From: Pseudomonadota bacterium
GTDB lineage: Bacteria; Myxococcota_A; UBA9160; SZUA-336
Assembly: GCA_003247575.1 (NCBI GenBank)
Contig: QJZC01000044.1
Location: forward strand, 62,001-126,000
Length of the DNA: 64,000 nt
Direction: 5' to 3'
The stretch's first letter is position 1. Every line of letters starts with the position of its first letter. The position numbers and the translations under genes were made by a program. The notes under the pieces were generated by a model. The model ran no database searches. It was not told the DNA's origin and saw only the letters and a list, made by a program, of their open reading frames with translations. Shown here in pieces: positions 1 to 8,188 of this stretch.

Positions 1-242
1 GCACCGAGGACGCCTATCTCGCACTCTACGCGCGGAAGACCCAGCCGGCGACCGAGGAAACCTTTCGGAAGGGACAGCCTCTGAATCATATCGGAATCGT
101 CGTGCCGGACCTCGACGAGGCCGAGGAGCGGGTCCGGACCGCCGGCCTGAAGCCATTCGGACACGCGGAGTACGATCCGGGGCGGCGCTTCTACTTCCTG
201 GATTGCGATGGCACCGAGTACGAAGTCGTGAGCTACTCGTGA
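1..242 (+). CDS. VOC-family (glyoxalase-like) protein, C-terminal end only
   Basis: Partial gene: the reading frame is already open at the window edge (first full codon at base 3) and stops with TGA at 240-242. About 79 residues are visible. They include the segment LNHIGIVVPDLDEAEERV and the ending FYFLDCDGTEYEVVSYS, the typical beta-alpha-beta-beta pattern of a vicinal-oxygen-chelate domain, in which a His early in the module and a Glu in the last strand bind metal. Family members include glyoxalase I, dioxygenases and fosfomycin-resistance enzymes, and the substrate cannot be told from this fragment. The visible part is one module, so the complete protein may hold two. No downstream gene is on the same strand for over 4 kb. 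Confidence 0.8.
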   Translation, partial: TEDAYLALYARKTQPATEETFRKGQPLNHIGIVVPDLDEAEERVRTAGLKPFGHAEYDPGRRFYFLDCDGTEYEVVSYS

Positions 243-410
243 GGTCGCGGGGCGAGCGCGGAATGCGAACCAGATCCAGCGCCAGAACTCGGTGAGCGGG
301 CGAGCTCCGAAGGTACGTGCTCCCGCTCGTCGCGCTCGTAGGAGTCTTAGTTCTGTTGGGAACTGTTTCAGACTTGCATTCATTCGTGAACCGGAACTGA
401 GGTGGAGCTT

Positions 411-450
411 CCCTGCCTGGACTTCGAGTACGGTCGAAGTCCAGGCAGGG
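411..450. terminator. Perfect 17-bp inverted repeat (hairpin) between convergent genes
   Basis: CCCTGCCTGGACTTCGA (411-427) and its exact reverse complement (434-450) flank a 6-base loop. The stretch 243-565 lies between the end of the VOC gene (+) and the end of the hydrolase gene (-) and holds no other feature. The position suits a bidirectional transcription terminator, but there is no T-run, so an intrinsic terminator is an inference. A related stem containing CCAGGCA is found at 6253-6290. Confidence 0.5.
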
Positions 451-565
451 TTCGGAATCCATGGATCACCCAAGAAGAGCCCGATCCACGCGAATCCGGA
501 TACCGGTTCGGCTGAGAAAACCCAGGCCGGCCGAGAAACGCGTGCGCGCCTCCGGCGATGCGGCG

Positions 566-1504
566 CTACGCGGACGCCTTGGACTCCGGCCGGAGTGCTG
601 TCTGGAGGGCTCGCGCGGCGTCGGAGAGAGCTGCCGCAGCGGAGGGCACCTGCGTTGCGAAGCTGATGAAGCCGTGGATCAGACTCTCGTAACGCTCGAG
701 GCGCGTGCGAACTCCTGCCTGACTCAGGCGCTCGGCATAGGCTTCGCCCTCGTCACGGAGCGGGTCGTAGCCGGCCGTCAAGATGAACGCGGGCGGAAGC
801 CCGGCGAGGCTCTCCGCGCGAAGGGGTGAGGCGAGGGGGTGCGTGCGCTCGGCTGCATTCGGGACGTACTGGTCCCAGAACCAACGCATGGTGTCGGTTT
901 CGAGTAGGTATCCGATCCCGTTGTCTGCGTAGCTCGCGCGCGCGAAGTCGTGATCCGTCACGGGATAGATCAGCAGCTGGAAGAGGAGGGGCACGTTCCC
1001 TTGCTCGCGCGCACGCAAACAGACGGCCGCTGCCAGGTTCGCGCCGGCGCTGTCGCCCGCGACGGCCAGTCGGGATGGGTCCACTCCGATGGTGTGCGCC
1101 GCGCCTGCCAGCCATTCGAGCGCGCCGAAGGCATCCTCCAGCGCACCCGGGAAGGGTGTCTCGGGAGCCAGGCGGTAGTCGACGGACAGGATCGCGCAGC
1201 TGGATTCACGGGCCAGCCGACGGCACGGGACGTCATGCGTATCGAGATCCCCCACGACCCAGCCGCCGCCATGGAAGTAGAGCACTCCCGGGAGCTCCGC
1301 GCTGTCGCAGTCACGGTAGATCCGTACCGAGATCGGACCCCGCGGGCCCGGAATCTGGCGCTCTTCGATGGAGCGTACCGGGGGTGGCTCGCCTGGGTCG
1401 CGCAGCGCAGCGAAGGCCGCGCGCGCCGCTCTCGGGGACAGCTCGTGAAGCTTCGGGCCGCTCTGGAGTAGGGGTAGGAACCTTTCTATGGCTGGATCGA
1501 GCAT
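566..1504 (-). CDS. Alpha/beta hydrolase, hormone-sensitive-lipase (HSL) family esterase
   Basis: Predicted cytoplasmic carboxylic-ester hydrolase of about 312 residues, the usual size for this family. The oxyanion-hole motif HGGGW lies at residues 78-82 and the nucleophile elbow GDSAG at 150-154 (Ser152). A conserved DPLRDEG segment (acid) and the IHGF segment (catalytic His) follow near residues 245 and 275. I chose the ATG at 1504 because an AAAGGA ribosome site sits about 6 bases upstream and the protein then begins at a normal family N-terminus. A longer frame to 1564 would overlap the preceding sbcD-like gene. It is the last gene of a minus-strand run of three. Substrate is unknown; short-chain esters or acyl glycerols are typical. 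Confidence 0.85.
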   Translation of the reverse strand: MLDPAIERFLPLLQSGPKLHELSPRAARAAFAALRDPGEPPPVRSIEERQIPGPRGPISVRIYRDCDSAELPGVLYFHGGGWVVGDLDTHDVPCRRLARESSCAILSVDYRLAPETPFPGALEDAFGALEWLAGAAHTIGVDPSRLAVAGDSAGANLAAAVCLRAREQGNVPLLFQLLIYPVTDHDFARASYADNGIGYLLETDTMRWFWDQYVPNAAERTHPLASPLRAESLAGLPPAFILTAGYDPLRDEGEAYAERLSQAGVRTRLERYESLIHGFISFATQVPSAAAALSDAARALQTALRPESKASA

Positions 1505-1553
1505 CGCATTCCTTTCGCGTCGAACGTGGGCCGAAAGCTGTGATCCGCGACGA

Positions 1554-2816
1554 CTATTCGCCACGCTCGAGCAGCCGGGGAAGAATCTCCTCGGAGACCT
1601 CTGCGAGGAGCTTCCGAAGTCCAGCGGGGTCTTCCAATGAGAGCGCGTCCGGTTGCTCCCGGTAAGCGGGTGGAAGCTTCTCTACGAGGGGCGCCAGGCT
1701 GGCGAGGATCTCTCGCCGAAGCTCGACATCTTCGGCTGCGCTCCCGATGGCGGCCATCAGTCTCGCTGTCGGATGGTCCGCAGACATCACGGACCGCGTG
1801 GACCGCGGCCGCTCGACATCGAGCAGGATCTTCTCGACCCAGATCGAACTGCCGGTGCCGAGGGCCAGAGCGCGGAGCTCCTGCTCCAGATGGCTGCGTT
1901 GCCGCAACAATTCGTCATGGGCGGGGCTCGTGCCGTAGACCCGAATTCGCGCAGCGAGCAGGCGATCCTCGTTGCGCGTCGCACCGTCTGCGAGAGCGGT
2001 CGCCGCTCGGTCCAGCACATCGCTCGCTCTCTCGCACCCCTCGACCGAGATTGCGATCTCTTCCCAACGTACGACGTCGAGCTCCCGATGGGCTACCTGC
2101 ACGACGTTCGCGTCATCGACACTTACGAGTGTTGCGCCCTTGGGGCCAGTCTCGCGGGCGTGGCGACCCTGAAGGTTTCCAGGGAAGACGACCCACGGGT
2201 CCTCGCAGACCACTTCGCGCGCATGGACGTGGCCGAGCGCCCAATACTCGTATCCCTTCGAGCGCAGTCGCTCGAGAGAGCACGGGGCGTAGGGGGCGTG
2301 TCCTTCGCGTCCATCGAGCGCAGTGTGGAGGAGCCCGAGGTTGAAGTAGCCCGTGCGCGGCTCTGGATAGCGAGCTGCCAGATCCTCCGACACATCTCGC
2401 ATTGCGTAGCTCTGGCCGTGGACTGCGATACCGAGATCCTCGAAGCAGAGCGTCTCCGGCCGGACCGTTCCGAGCTCGTAGCTGCCTTCGGGAGGCCGCA
2501 GGCTCCGAGTGATCTGGCTGGCGGCGTCGTGGTTGCCGCGTACCCAGACCACGCGTACCCCTTCTCGCGTCAGCTTTCCTAGCTGCTCGATGAAGAACAG
2601 CCCGGTGCCGTAGTCGCGCCAGTCCCCATCGTAGAGGTCGCCCGCGATGACCAGGAGTGCGACCTCCTCGCTCAGGCAGAGCTCGACCAGGTTGGTGGTG
2701 GCTCGGCGCGTGGCGCTCCGAATCTCGTCGACCGGAGCGCCAGGATAGCGCTCGAGCCCCCGCAGCGGGCTGTCCAGGTGCAGGTCTGCGGCATGCACGA
2801 AGCGGAGAGCGGTCAT
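1554..2816 (-). CDS. SbcD/YhaO-like DNA repair exonuclease (calcineurin-type metallophosphoesterase)
   Basis: About 420 residues. The metallophosphoesterase motifs appear in order: DLHLD (D11, H13), GDLYDGD (D60, D63), GNHD (94-97) and, later, GHVH. These bind two metal ions in the Mre11/SbcD family and support exonuclease and endonuclease action at DNA ends. The C-terminal half resembles the capping and accessory region of YhaO-type proteins. The start ATG at 2816 lies one base after the TAG stop of the SDR gene, so translation is probably coupled; a longer start at 2873 would run into that gene. These nucleases normally work with an SMC-like ATPase (SbcC or YhaN), but no such gene is adjacent; the downstream neighbour is an esterase. 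Confidence 0.85.
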   Translation of the reverse strand: MTALRFVHAADLHLDSPLRGLERYPGAPVDEIRSATRRATTNLVELCLSEEVALLVIAGDLYDGDWRDYGTGLFFIEQLGKLTREGVRVVWVRGNHDAASQITRSLRPPEGSYELGTVRPETLCFEDLGIAVHGQSYAMRDVSEDLAARYPEPRTGYFNLGLLHTALDGREGHAPYAPCSLERLRSKGYEYWALGHVHAREVVCEDPWVVFPGNLQGRHARETGPKGATLVSVDDANVVQVAHRELDVVRWEEIAISVEGCERASDVLDRAATALADGATRNEDRLLAARIRVYGTSPAHDELLRQRSHLEQELRALALGTGSSIWVEKILLDVERPRSTRSVMSADHPTARLMAAIGSAAEDVELRREILASLAPLVEKLPPAYREQPDALSLEDPAGLRKLLAEVSEEILPRLLERGE

Positions 2817-2817
2817 T

Positions 2818-3735
2818 CTAGACGGAGAGCTTCTCCGGCTTCGCCAGCTCGCGGACCTCGAGGTCGCGTGCACGCTTGGCTTCGGCGAGAGTCGGCATGA
2901 CCTGATCGAGCTCCTCGAGCGTAAAGAACGCCCCCGACTTCTCGAACGACCGTACCACTGCAGGCTGTTGCATGATGCCGACGCGTCCTTGGGAGACGTG
3001 GAAGATCTGGCCGGTGATGTCCGAGGCTGCGGGGGACGCGAGCCAGGTCACCACGGGGGCTACCTGAGCGGGGCTCCGCTCTGGCGCGTCCGCCGCCTGC
3101 GGGCGCCCGCGGGCCTCCATGAGGGGGATGGTCATGCGCGTCGCAGCACCGGGCGAGATCGTGTTCACCGTGCAGGCGTACTTCTTGAGCTCGAGTGCGA
3201 GAACGCGTGAGAAGCCCGCAATGCCCGCCTTGGCGGCCCCATAGTTCGACTGGCCGAAGTTCCCGAACAGCCCGGAGACCGAAGAGAAGTTGATGATGCG
3301 GCAATCCTGGCGCCCCGTCTCACGGATGTAGACCGCGAAGGGCTTGGTGCAGCAGAAGTGGCCCCGGAGATGTACGGCCATGACCTCGTCCCAATCGGAC
3401 TCCTCGAGCTTGAAGATGGTCTTGTCCCGAAGGATGCCGGCGTTGTTGACTAGGATGTCGAGCGCCCCGAAGTTCTCCATCGCGGTCTCGAAGATCGAGC
3501 GCCCTCCCTCCGCAGTCGCGACCGAGGCCGAGTTCGAGACTGCCGTACCGCCTCCCGCGCGAATCTCTTGTACGACGTCCTCCGCCACGTCTCCGCTGCC
3601 CGAGCCGTCGACCGCGCCGCCCAGGTCGTTGACCACCACCGCGGCTCCCTCGCGCGCGAAGTAGAGGGCGATCTCACGTCCAATCCCGCGCCCGGCGCCC
3701 GTGACGATGGCTACCTTTCCGTCTAGCACTCCCAT
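2818..3735 (-). CDS. Short-chain dehydrogenase/reductase (FabG- or MFE-2-like)
   Basis: NAD(P)-dependent oxidoreductase, 305 residues. The cofactor loop TGAGRGIG lies at residues 12-19, NNAG near 100, a Ser in SSVSG, and the catalytic YGAAK further on, so the Ser-Tyr-Lys set is complete. It is longer than a plain FabG (about 245) because of a C-terminal tail of about 50 residues after the Rossmann fold. That tail is typical of hydroxyacyl-CoA dehydrogenases related to multifunctional enzyme 2. A role in beta-oxidation or acyl reduction is plausible but inferred. The start MGVLDGK at 3735 follows a GAGGCAGG ribosome site; the upstream extension to 3975 has no family similarity. First gene of the minus-strand trio. 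Confidence 0.88.
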   Translation of the reverse strand: MGVLDGKVAIVTGAGRGIGREIALYFAREGAAVVVNDLGGAVDGSGSGDVAEDVVQEIRAGGGTAVSNSASVATAEGGRSIFETAMENFGALDILVNNAGILRDKTIFKLEESDWDEVMAVHLRGHFCCTKPFAVYIRETGRQDCRIINFSSVSGLFGNFGQSNYGAAKAGIAGFSRVLALELKKYACTVNTISPGAATRMTIPLMEARGRPQAADAPERSPAQVAPVVTWLASPAASDITGQIFHVSQGRVGIMQQPAVVRSFEKSGAFFTLEELDQVMPTLAEAKRARDLEVRELAKPEKLSV

Positions 3736-4734
3736 CCTGCCTCTCCCATGCGATGCGATCCGAGCTCCCGCGCGATGCACTCGCACGAGTGGGCGCGTGC
3801 GGAGCCGGTTCGGGCGACCCCGTGCGCTCCGAGCTTCTCCGTAAAGCTCGGTGGGGCTCGCCGAGTTGGTACGACCGCCGAGCGCCTCGGGCCGGGATCT
3901 CGCGATCGCCTCCCGCACGTGCGCTGCGGACCTGTCGATGCTATCAGGGTGGCCGGAATGGGTGGGAGCGTTCATCGGGCGCTCCGGAGTTCCGCGGTCG
4001 TCCGCTCGGACTGCTGGGCCGCTTCTGCCTGACTCCTCCGCGAGCGGATCGGGGAGGGCGCGGAGCCCGAAGCCTGGCGGATGCTGTCAATGAAGGGCCA
4101 CAGGAAGTTCGCTCGATCGCCTCATGGACGGGCGAAGCTGGTTACCAGCGCAAGCGTCCGAGAGCCTGGTTCCCCGGCTTGCTTGTGTACTTCGTGTGCA
4201 GGCCGAGCCGAGAATCGAGGCGCATCGATCCGCGAGCCGAATCATTCGAGAGTGACTCGTGTGGATCTGCTCACGGATCGAGTGGGGGTCGAACGTCGGC
4301 CTCCACACGCGGCGCTCATGGTTTGCGCTTGCTGGAGCTCGTCTCGACGCTTCGCGCACGAAATTCAGTTCAAAGGAGGGCTTGTGATAGCGCGTATCAG
4401 TTCGAATCTGGATCGCGTGGAATGGCTGGCACGCATGTTGCGAAAAGCGTTCGACGTGGCGGCGGATACCTCCCATTACTTGCTGAATTCGCGTCACTTG
4501 CCATGTGAGACCTGGCGAGTACGGCGCGTGCGGGCACGCCTGGCATCTGGAGTGCTTGCGCGACAATCTGGGTTGCGCATTATCCAAGCTCAAGCCGGCT
4601 GGAAAATTCAGCAGTCGCACTAATTGTTTTCTTGTCAGATTCTCATTCGTCTGGCTATCTAACCTAAGGTATAGACAGAGCTTGTTCGTTCCCTTCCCCG
4701 ACCCGACGACAAGTTCTTCCGCTAGGAGATCCGC
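3736..4734. other. Gene-poor kilobase between divergent genes
   Basis: No reading frame here looks like a real protein: all open frames overlap one another on both strands and lack family motifs, ribosome sites and typical codon use. The last 120 bases are noticeably richer in A and T and hold a candidate promoter for the acyltransferase gene. I found no tRNA fold, hairpin series or mobile-element remnant. Confidence 0.5.
4632..4661 (+). promoter_or_regulatory. Candidate sigma-70-type promoter for the WS/DGAT gene
   Basis: TTGTCA (4632-4637) and TATCTA (4656-4661) are separated by 18 bases inside the AT-richer stretch before the acyltransferase start at 4735. A clear AGGAG ribosome site lies 6 bases before that ATG. 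The match is by eye only. Confidence 0.3.
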
Positions 4735-6228
4735 ATGACAGCGCCGTATTACGAACGGCTCACTTCTCTCGACGCTAGTTTCCTTGCCTTCGAGGAGACC
4801 AGCTCCCACATGCACCTCGGCTCGGTCAGTCTGTTTGATGCGAAGCCCCTACGCACCAAGGCAGGCGGCTTGGACTTCGCGGCGATCGAGAGCGCGATCA
4901 CGCAGATCATTCCGCGCAATCCTCGACTGAGACAGAAGGTCTGGTGGCCTACCGGAGGTCCACCGGTCTGGGTGGACGATCCAAATTTTCATGTTGGCTA
5001 TCACATTCGCCATGCGGCGCTGCCCTCACCAGGGAGCCTGGACCAGCTGAAACAGCTATCCGCGCGAATCATGTCGCGCACGCTCGATGCGGCCAAGCCT
5101 CTCTGGGAGAACTGGATCGTCGAGGGCATCGAGGGCGACCGCTGCGCAATCATCGCCAAGCTGCATCACTCATTGGCAGACGGGATCAGCGCCCGGGACA
5201 TCCTGATCGGGTATCTGGGCCTGGAGCCCGGGGATGTTCCCGAGCCGATCGAGCCCTTTGTCGCTCGTCCAGCGCCCAGCGTCGCGCAGTTGCATCTCGA
5301 CGCGGCGCTGCGCCGGGCAGAGAAGGCCCGCGAGCTAGGAGGGTGGTTGAAGGACATGTTGGGCAAGCCCGACATTGGATCGACCCTGCTGAAGAGTGCC
5401 AATGACCTCCTCGGTGCGGCCTCGAACATGCTGCGTGATCCGAGTCCGACACCGCTGAATCGCCCGATTGGACCTCACCGGCGCTTTGACTTCACGTCTT
5501 CGGACTTCGGGGCGATTCGGGAGATTCGCAAGGCCTCGGGAGCGAAGGTGAACGACATCGTGCTCGCGGTCGTCTCCGGAGCGGTGCGACGCTTCCTGCT
5601 GGACCGGAAACTGCGCGTCGATGACTTGGACTTCCGCGTGATGGTTCCGGTCAACGTCCGCACGGAAGAAGAGAATGGCACCGCCGGGAACCGAGTCTCG
5701 AACATGACCGTTCCGCTGGCGCTGTTCGAGACCGACCCGCGGCGTCGGCTGCAGCGCGTCATGGACTCCAGCTCGCGCGCGAAGCGATCACAGCAGAGTG
5801 CGATCGGGGACATGTTTGCTCAGGCGGTGGACTCCGCTGGGTTCTTCTTGCCCCGTTCTCTTGCGGGCATGGTATCGAATCGAGTCATGGCAAACATGGT
5901 TGTGACAAACGTCCCTGGCCCACAGTTCCCTCAGTTCTTGCTGGGCGGCGAGATGCTCTCCTCGTTTCCTCTCGTGCCACTGGCTCCGCAGCAGGCGCTC
6001 GGCGTGGCGCTCTATAGCTACAATGGGGTGCTGCATTGGGGGTGCAATGCAGACTGGGATCTCGTGCCTGATCTCTCCAAGTTCGTGAAGGCGATCGAGC
6101 TGGAGATGCTCCAGCTGCACCGAGCTTTCGTGCCGCTCGCCATTCGTCCCCGGACGAAGCTGCGCGCCGTTCCCGTGGCTGTGCGCCCCAGCCGCCCAGA
6201 GCCTGTACCGGTCGAGTCGGCGCTCTAG
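4735..6228 (+). CDS. Wax ester synthase / diacylglycerol O-acyltransferase (WS/DGAT)
   Basis: Bifunctional acyltransferase that moves an acyl group from acyl-CoA to a fatty alcohol or diacylglycerol, giving wax ester or triacylglycerol storage lipid at the inner membrane. The protein has 497 residues, within the normal 450-500 range. The catalytic HHSLADG (HHxxxDG) motif lies at residues 144-150, a PLWE segment at 122-125 and an ND motif in VNDIVLAV. The N-terminus LTSLDASFLAFE is typical of the family. The ATG at 4735 has AGGAG at ideal spacing. It is followed on the same strand by a patatin lipase of the triacylglycerol-lipase type, suggesting a small store-and-mobilise unit. Actinobacteria and marine proteobacteria often carry several paralogues. 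Confidence 0.93.
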   Translation: MTAPYYERLTSLDASFLAFEETSSHMHLGSVSLFDAKPLRTKAGGLDFAAIESAITQIIPRNPRLRQKVWWPTGGPPVWVDDPNFHVGYHIRHAALPSPGSLDQLKQLSARIMSRTLDAAKPLWENWIVEGIEGDRCAIIAKLHHSLADGISARDILIGYLGLEPGDVPEPIEPFVARPAPSVAQLHLDAALRRAEKARELGGWLKDMLGKPDIGSTLLKSANDLLGAASNMLRDPSPTPLNRPIGPHRRFDFTSSDFGAIREIRKASGAKVNDIVLAVVSGAVRRFLLDRKLRVDDLDFRVMVPVNVRTEEENGTAGNRVSNMTVPLALFETDPRRRLQRVMDSSSRAKRSQQSAIGDMFAQAVDSAGFFLPRSLAGMVSNRVMANMVVTNVPGPQFPQFLLGGEMLSSFPLVPLAPQQALGVALYSYNGVLHWGCNADWDLVPDLSKFVKAIELEMLQLHRAFVPLAIRPRTKLRAVPVAVRPSRPEPVPVESAL

Positions 6229-6252
6229 CGCTAGCTCGAGGCGAGGTCCAGT

Positions 6253-6290
6253 CCAGGCAAGGGGCGCGCGGCGTCGCGAACCTTGCCTGG
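6253..6290 (+). terminator. Hairpin after the WS/DGAT gene
   Basis: CCAGGCAAGG (6253-6262) pairs exactly with CCTTGCCTGG (6281-6290) around an 18-base GC-rich loop, 24 bases after the acyltransferase stop. No T-run follows, so Rho-independent action is uncertain. The stem shares the CCAGGCA core with the hairpin at 411-450. Confidence 0.4.
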
Positions 6291-6459
6291 CTTCGGCTGC
6301 GGGCCAGAGCGCTCGCTCCGTGTGGCGGTTCAGAGCATCCAACCGGCTCGAGCTCGTGCGATCGGATGGGTTTCGCGCGCCACGGGAGAAGTGTGTCCTG
6401 CTTCCCGCAGCCGTTTCGGGTAACATGTTTGACCGAGATAGGAGGAAGGGCACCCGACC

Positions 6460-7941
6460 GTGACTCTCGAACACCAGGTCGATTCCGCGCCAATCTCGAT
6501 GAGCGATGCGAAGACCTACGAGGAGTGGAAGCTCGCCGCTTTGGCGGACGACGAGCGTACTGGAGCGGCTCGCTGGCGCGAGGTCGATCACAGCCGCCGC
6601 TACGACTTTCAGGTCATCCGTCTTCGCTACAACGAGCTGTGCCACTTGAAGGCGCGAAACGATCCCCAGGAGCTTCTCTTCTATCTGAATGAGGGGATCC
6701 ACGGGAACATGGGCGGTATGGGCCGCCCGGCGCTCTACGCGAAGGCCCGCTTCGGCACCAAGGATCTGATCACCAACTACATCGGCGAGCTGGCGGATTC
6801 GCTCGAGACACTCGCGAACGTAGAAGACTCTGTGATCTCGTTCGAGGATCGGCTGGATTTCTTTCGACGAGCGGGGCACTGCTTCGGCCGCTCTGCGATC
6901 ATGCTCAGCGGCGGTGGTGCCTTGGGCCCGTTTCACCTCGGCGTGGCGAAAGCGCTGATGGAGCAGAACCTGCTGCCTCGGGTGATCTCGGGTTCGAGTG
7001 CGGGCTCCTTCGTCGCAGCGGTGCTCGGTACGCGCACCGAGGAAGAGATCCTGAAGACCCTCGCGCCCGGGCAGGTCGTGGTCGCCTACGAAGAGTTCGC
7101 CGACGGAAACGCTGCAGTGCTTCGCGGCAATCGGCGGCTCGGGATCGAGGAGCTGCGCTCCGTGATCGATCGCATGATTCCAGACATGACGTTCCAGGAG
7201 GCGTTCGAGTGCACTGGGCGTGAAATCAATATCTCCGTATCACCCTCCGAGCTGCATCAGTCCCCGCGGCTGCTCAACGCAATCACGTCACCCAACGTGT
7301 TCATTCGTGAAGCGGTGCTCGCATCGTGCTCGATTCCTGGCATCTTCCCGCCCGTCACCTTGGCGGCGCGCGGACCCAATGGGGTCAGGCGCCCGTACGT
7401 CCCCTCACGCAAGTGGGTCGATGGATCGGTTTCCGACGATCTGCCGGCGAAGCGTCTCGGCCGGCTCTACGGCGTCAATTACTTCATCACGAGTCAGACG
7501 AACCCGGTCGTGGTCTGGGCGCTGCGTGACTCTGGCTGGGACGATGGAGTTCTGGCCCGGATCCTCGATGCTTCGCGCTCGACGAGCCGCGAGTGGCTTC
7601 GCGCGAGCTTTCCTTTCGTCATGCGCTTGATCAAGAACTCCTATCCGCTGAACATCTACGCGCGCATGGCCTACAGCGTAGCGATGCAGGACTATACGGC
7701 CGACGTGAACATCCTCCCACGCAAGCGCTTCTGGCATCCGCGCAAGCTGCTCTCGGTCCTGACCGACGAGGAGACGCGCTATCTCATCCGCGAGGGCGAG
7801 ATAGCGACCTGGCCGAAGATCGAGATGATCCGCAATTGCACCGAGGTCGGGCGCACCCTGGATCGGATTCTGCTCGACTACGAGCATGAGTACGCCCGCC
7901 GCTACTCCTCGATCTACCGCAAACGGCCAAAGGAATCGTAG
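6460..7941 (+). CDS. Patatin-like phospholipase with N-terminal DUF3336 (triacylglycerol-lipase type)
   Basis: Serine acyl hydrolase of 493 residues with a Ser-Asp dyad. Residues 15-145 match the DUF3336 domain found ahead of the patatin domain in yeast Tgl3/4/5 and plant SDP1 triacylglycerol lipases. The patatin domain follows, with the oxyanion loop GGGALG at 151-156, nucleophile elbow GSSAG at 178-182 (Ser180) and the Asp of VDGSVSDD near residue 325. The GTG start at 6460 is supported by GGAGGAAGGG nine bases upstream; the next ATG (6499) would trim little. Lying just downstream of a WS/DGAT, it probably breaks down stored acyl glycerols. Lipid-body or membrane association is inferred. 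Confidence 0.88.
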   Translation: MTLEHQVDSAPISMSDAKTYEEWKLAALADDERTGAARWREVDHSRRYDFQVIRLRYNELCHLKARNDPQELLFYLNEGIHGNMGGMGRPALYAKARFGTKDLITNYIGELADSLETLANVEDSVISFEDRLDFFRRAGHCFGRSAIMLSGGGALGPFHLGVAKALMEQNLLPRVISGSSAGSFVAAVLGTRTEEEILKTLAPGQVVVAYEEFADGNAAVLRGNRRLGIEELRSVIDRMIPDMTFQEAFECTGREINISVSPSELHQSPRLLNAITSPNVFIREAVLASCSIPGIFPPVTLAARGPNGVRRPYVPSRKWVDGSVSDDLPAKRLGRLYGVNYFITSQTNPVVVWALRDSGWDDGVLARILDASRSTSREWLRASFPFVMRLIKNSYPLNIYARMAYSVAMQDYTADVNILPRKRFWHPRKLLSVLTDEETRYLIREGEIATWPKIEMIRNCTEVGRTLDRILLDYEHEYARRYSSIYRKRPKES

Positions 7942-8188
7942 CCAGCGAGCGACCCGCTCGACGAGATGCTCGACTTGATCGGCGGGGGCTTAGGCCTACA
8001 CTGAGTCGAGTGCCGGAGCTGATGTGCCGGAGCGCCGCGCTCGTCGAAGGCCGAATTTTGCCATACCCTGGGGGAACGGCGAGGCGGAGGGCCCCGCCCG
8101 CGTCGCGCTGGCAGGTCCGCGTAGGGCGAGGCGCTCCTTGCGCTCAGAGTCTTCTCGCGCAAGGAGTCCTCTGTATGGAGTCGTCTCG

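Noticed and set aside
4087..4815. 242-codon minus-strand frame spanning the gene-poor region
   Set aside because: It runs into the start of the acyltransferase gene, has no ribosome site or recognisable domain, and has an amino-acid composition rich in Arg, Ser and His typical of noncoding frames.
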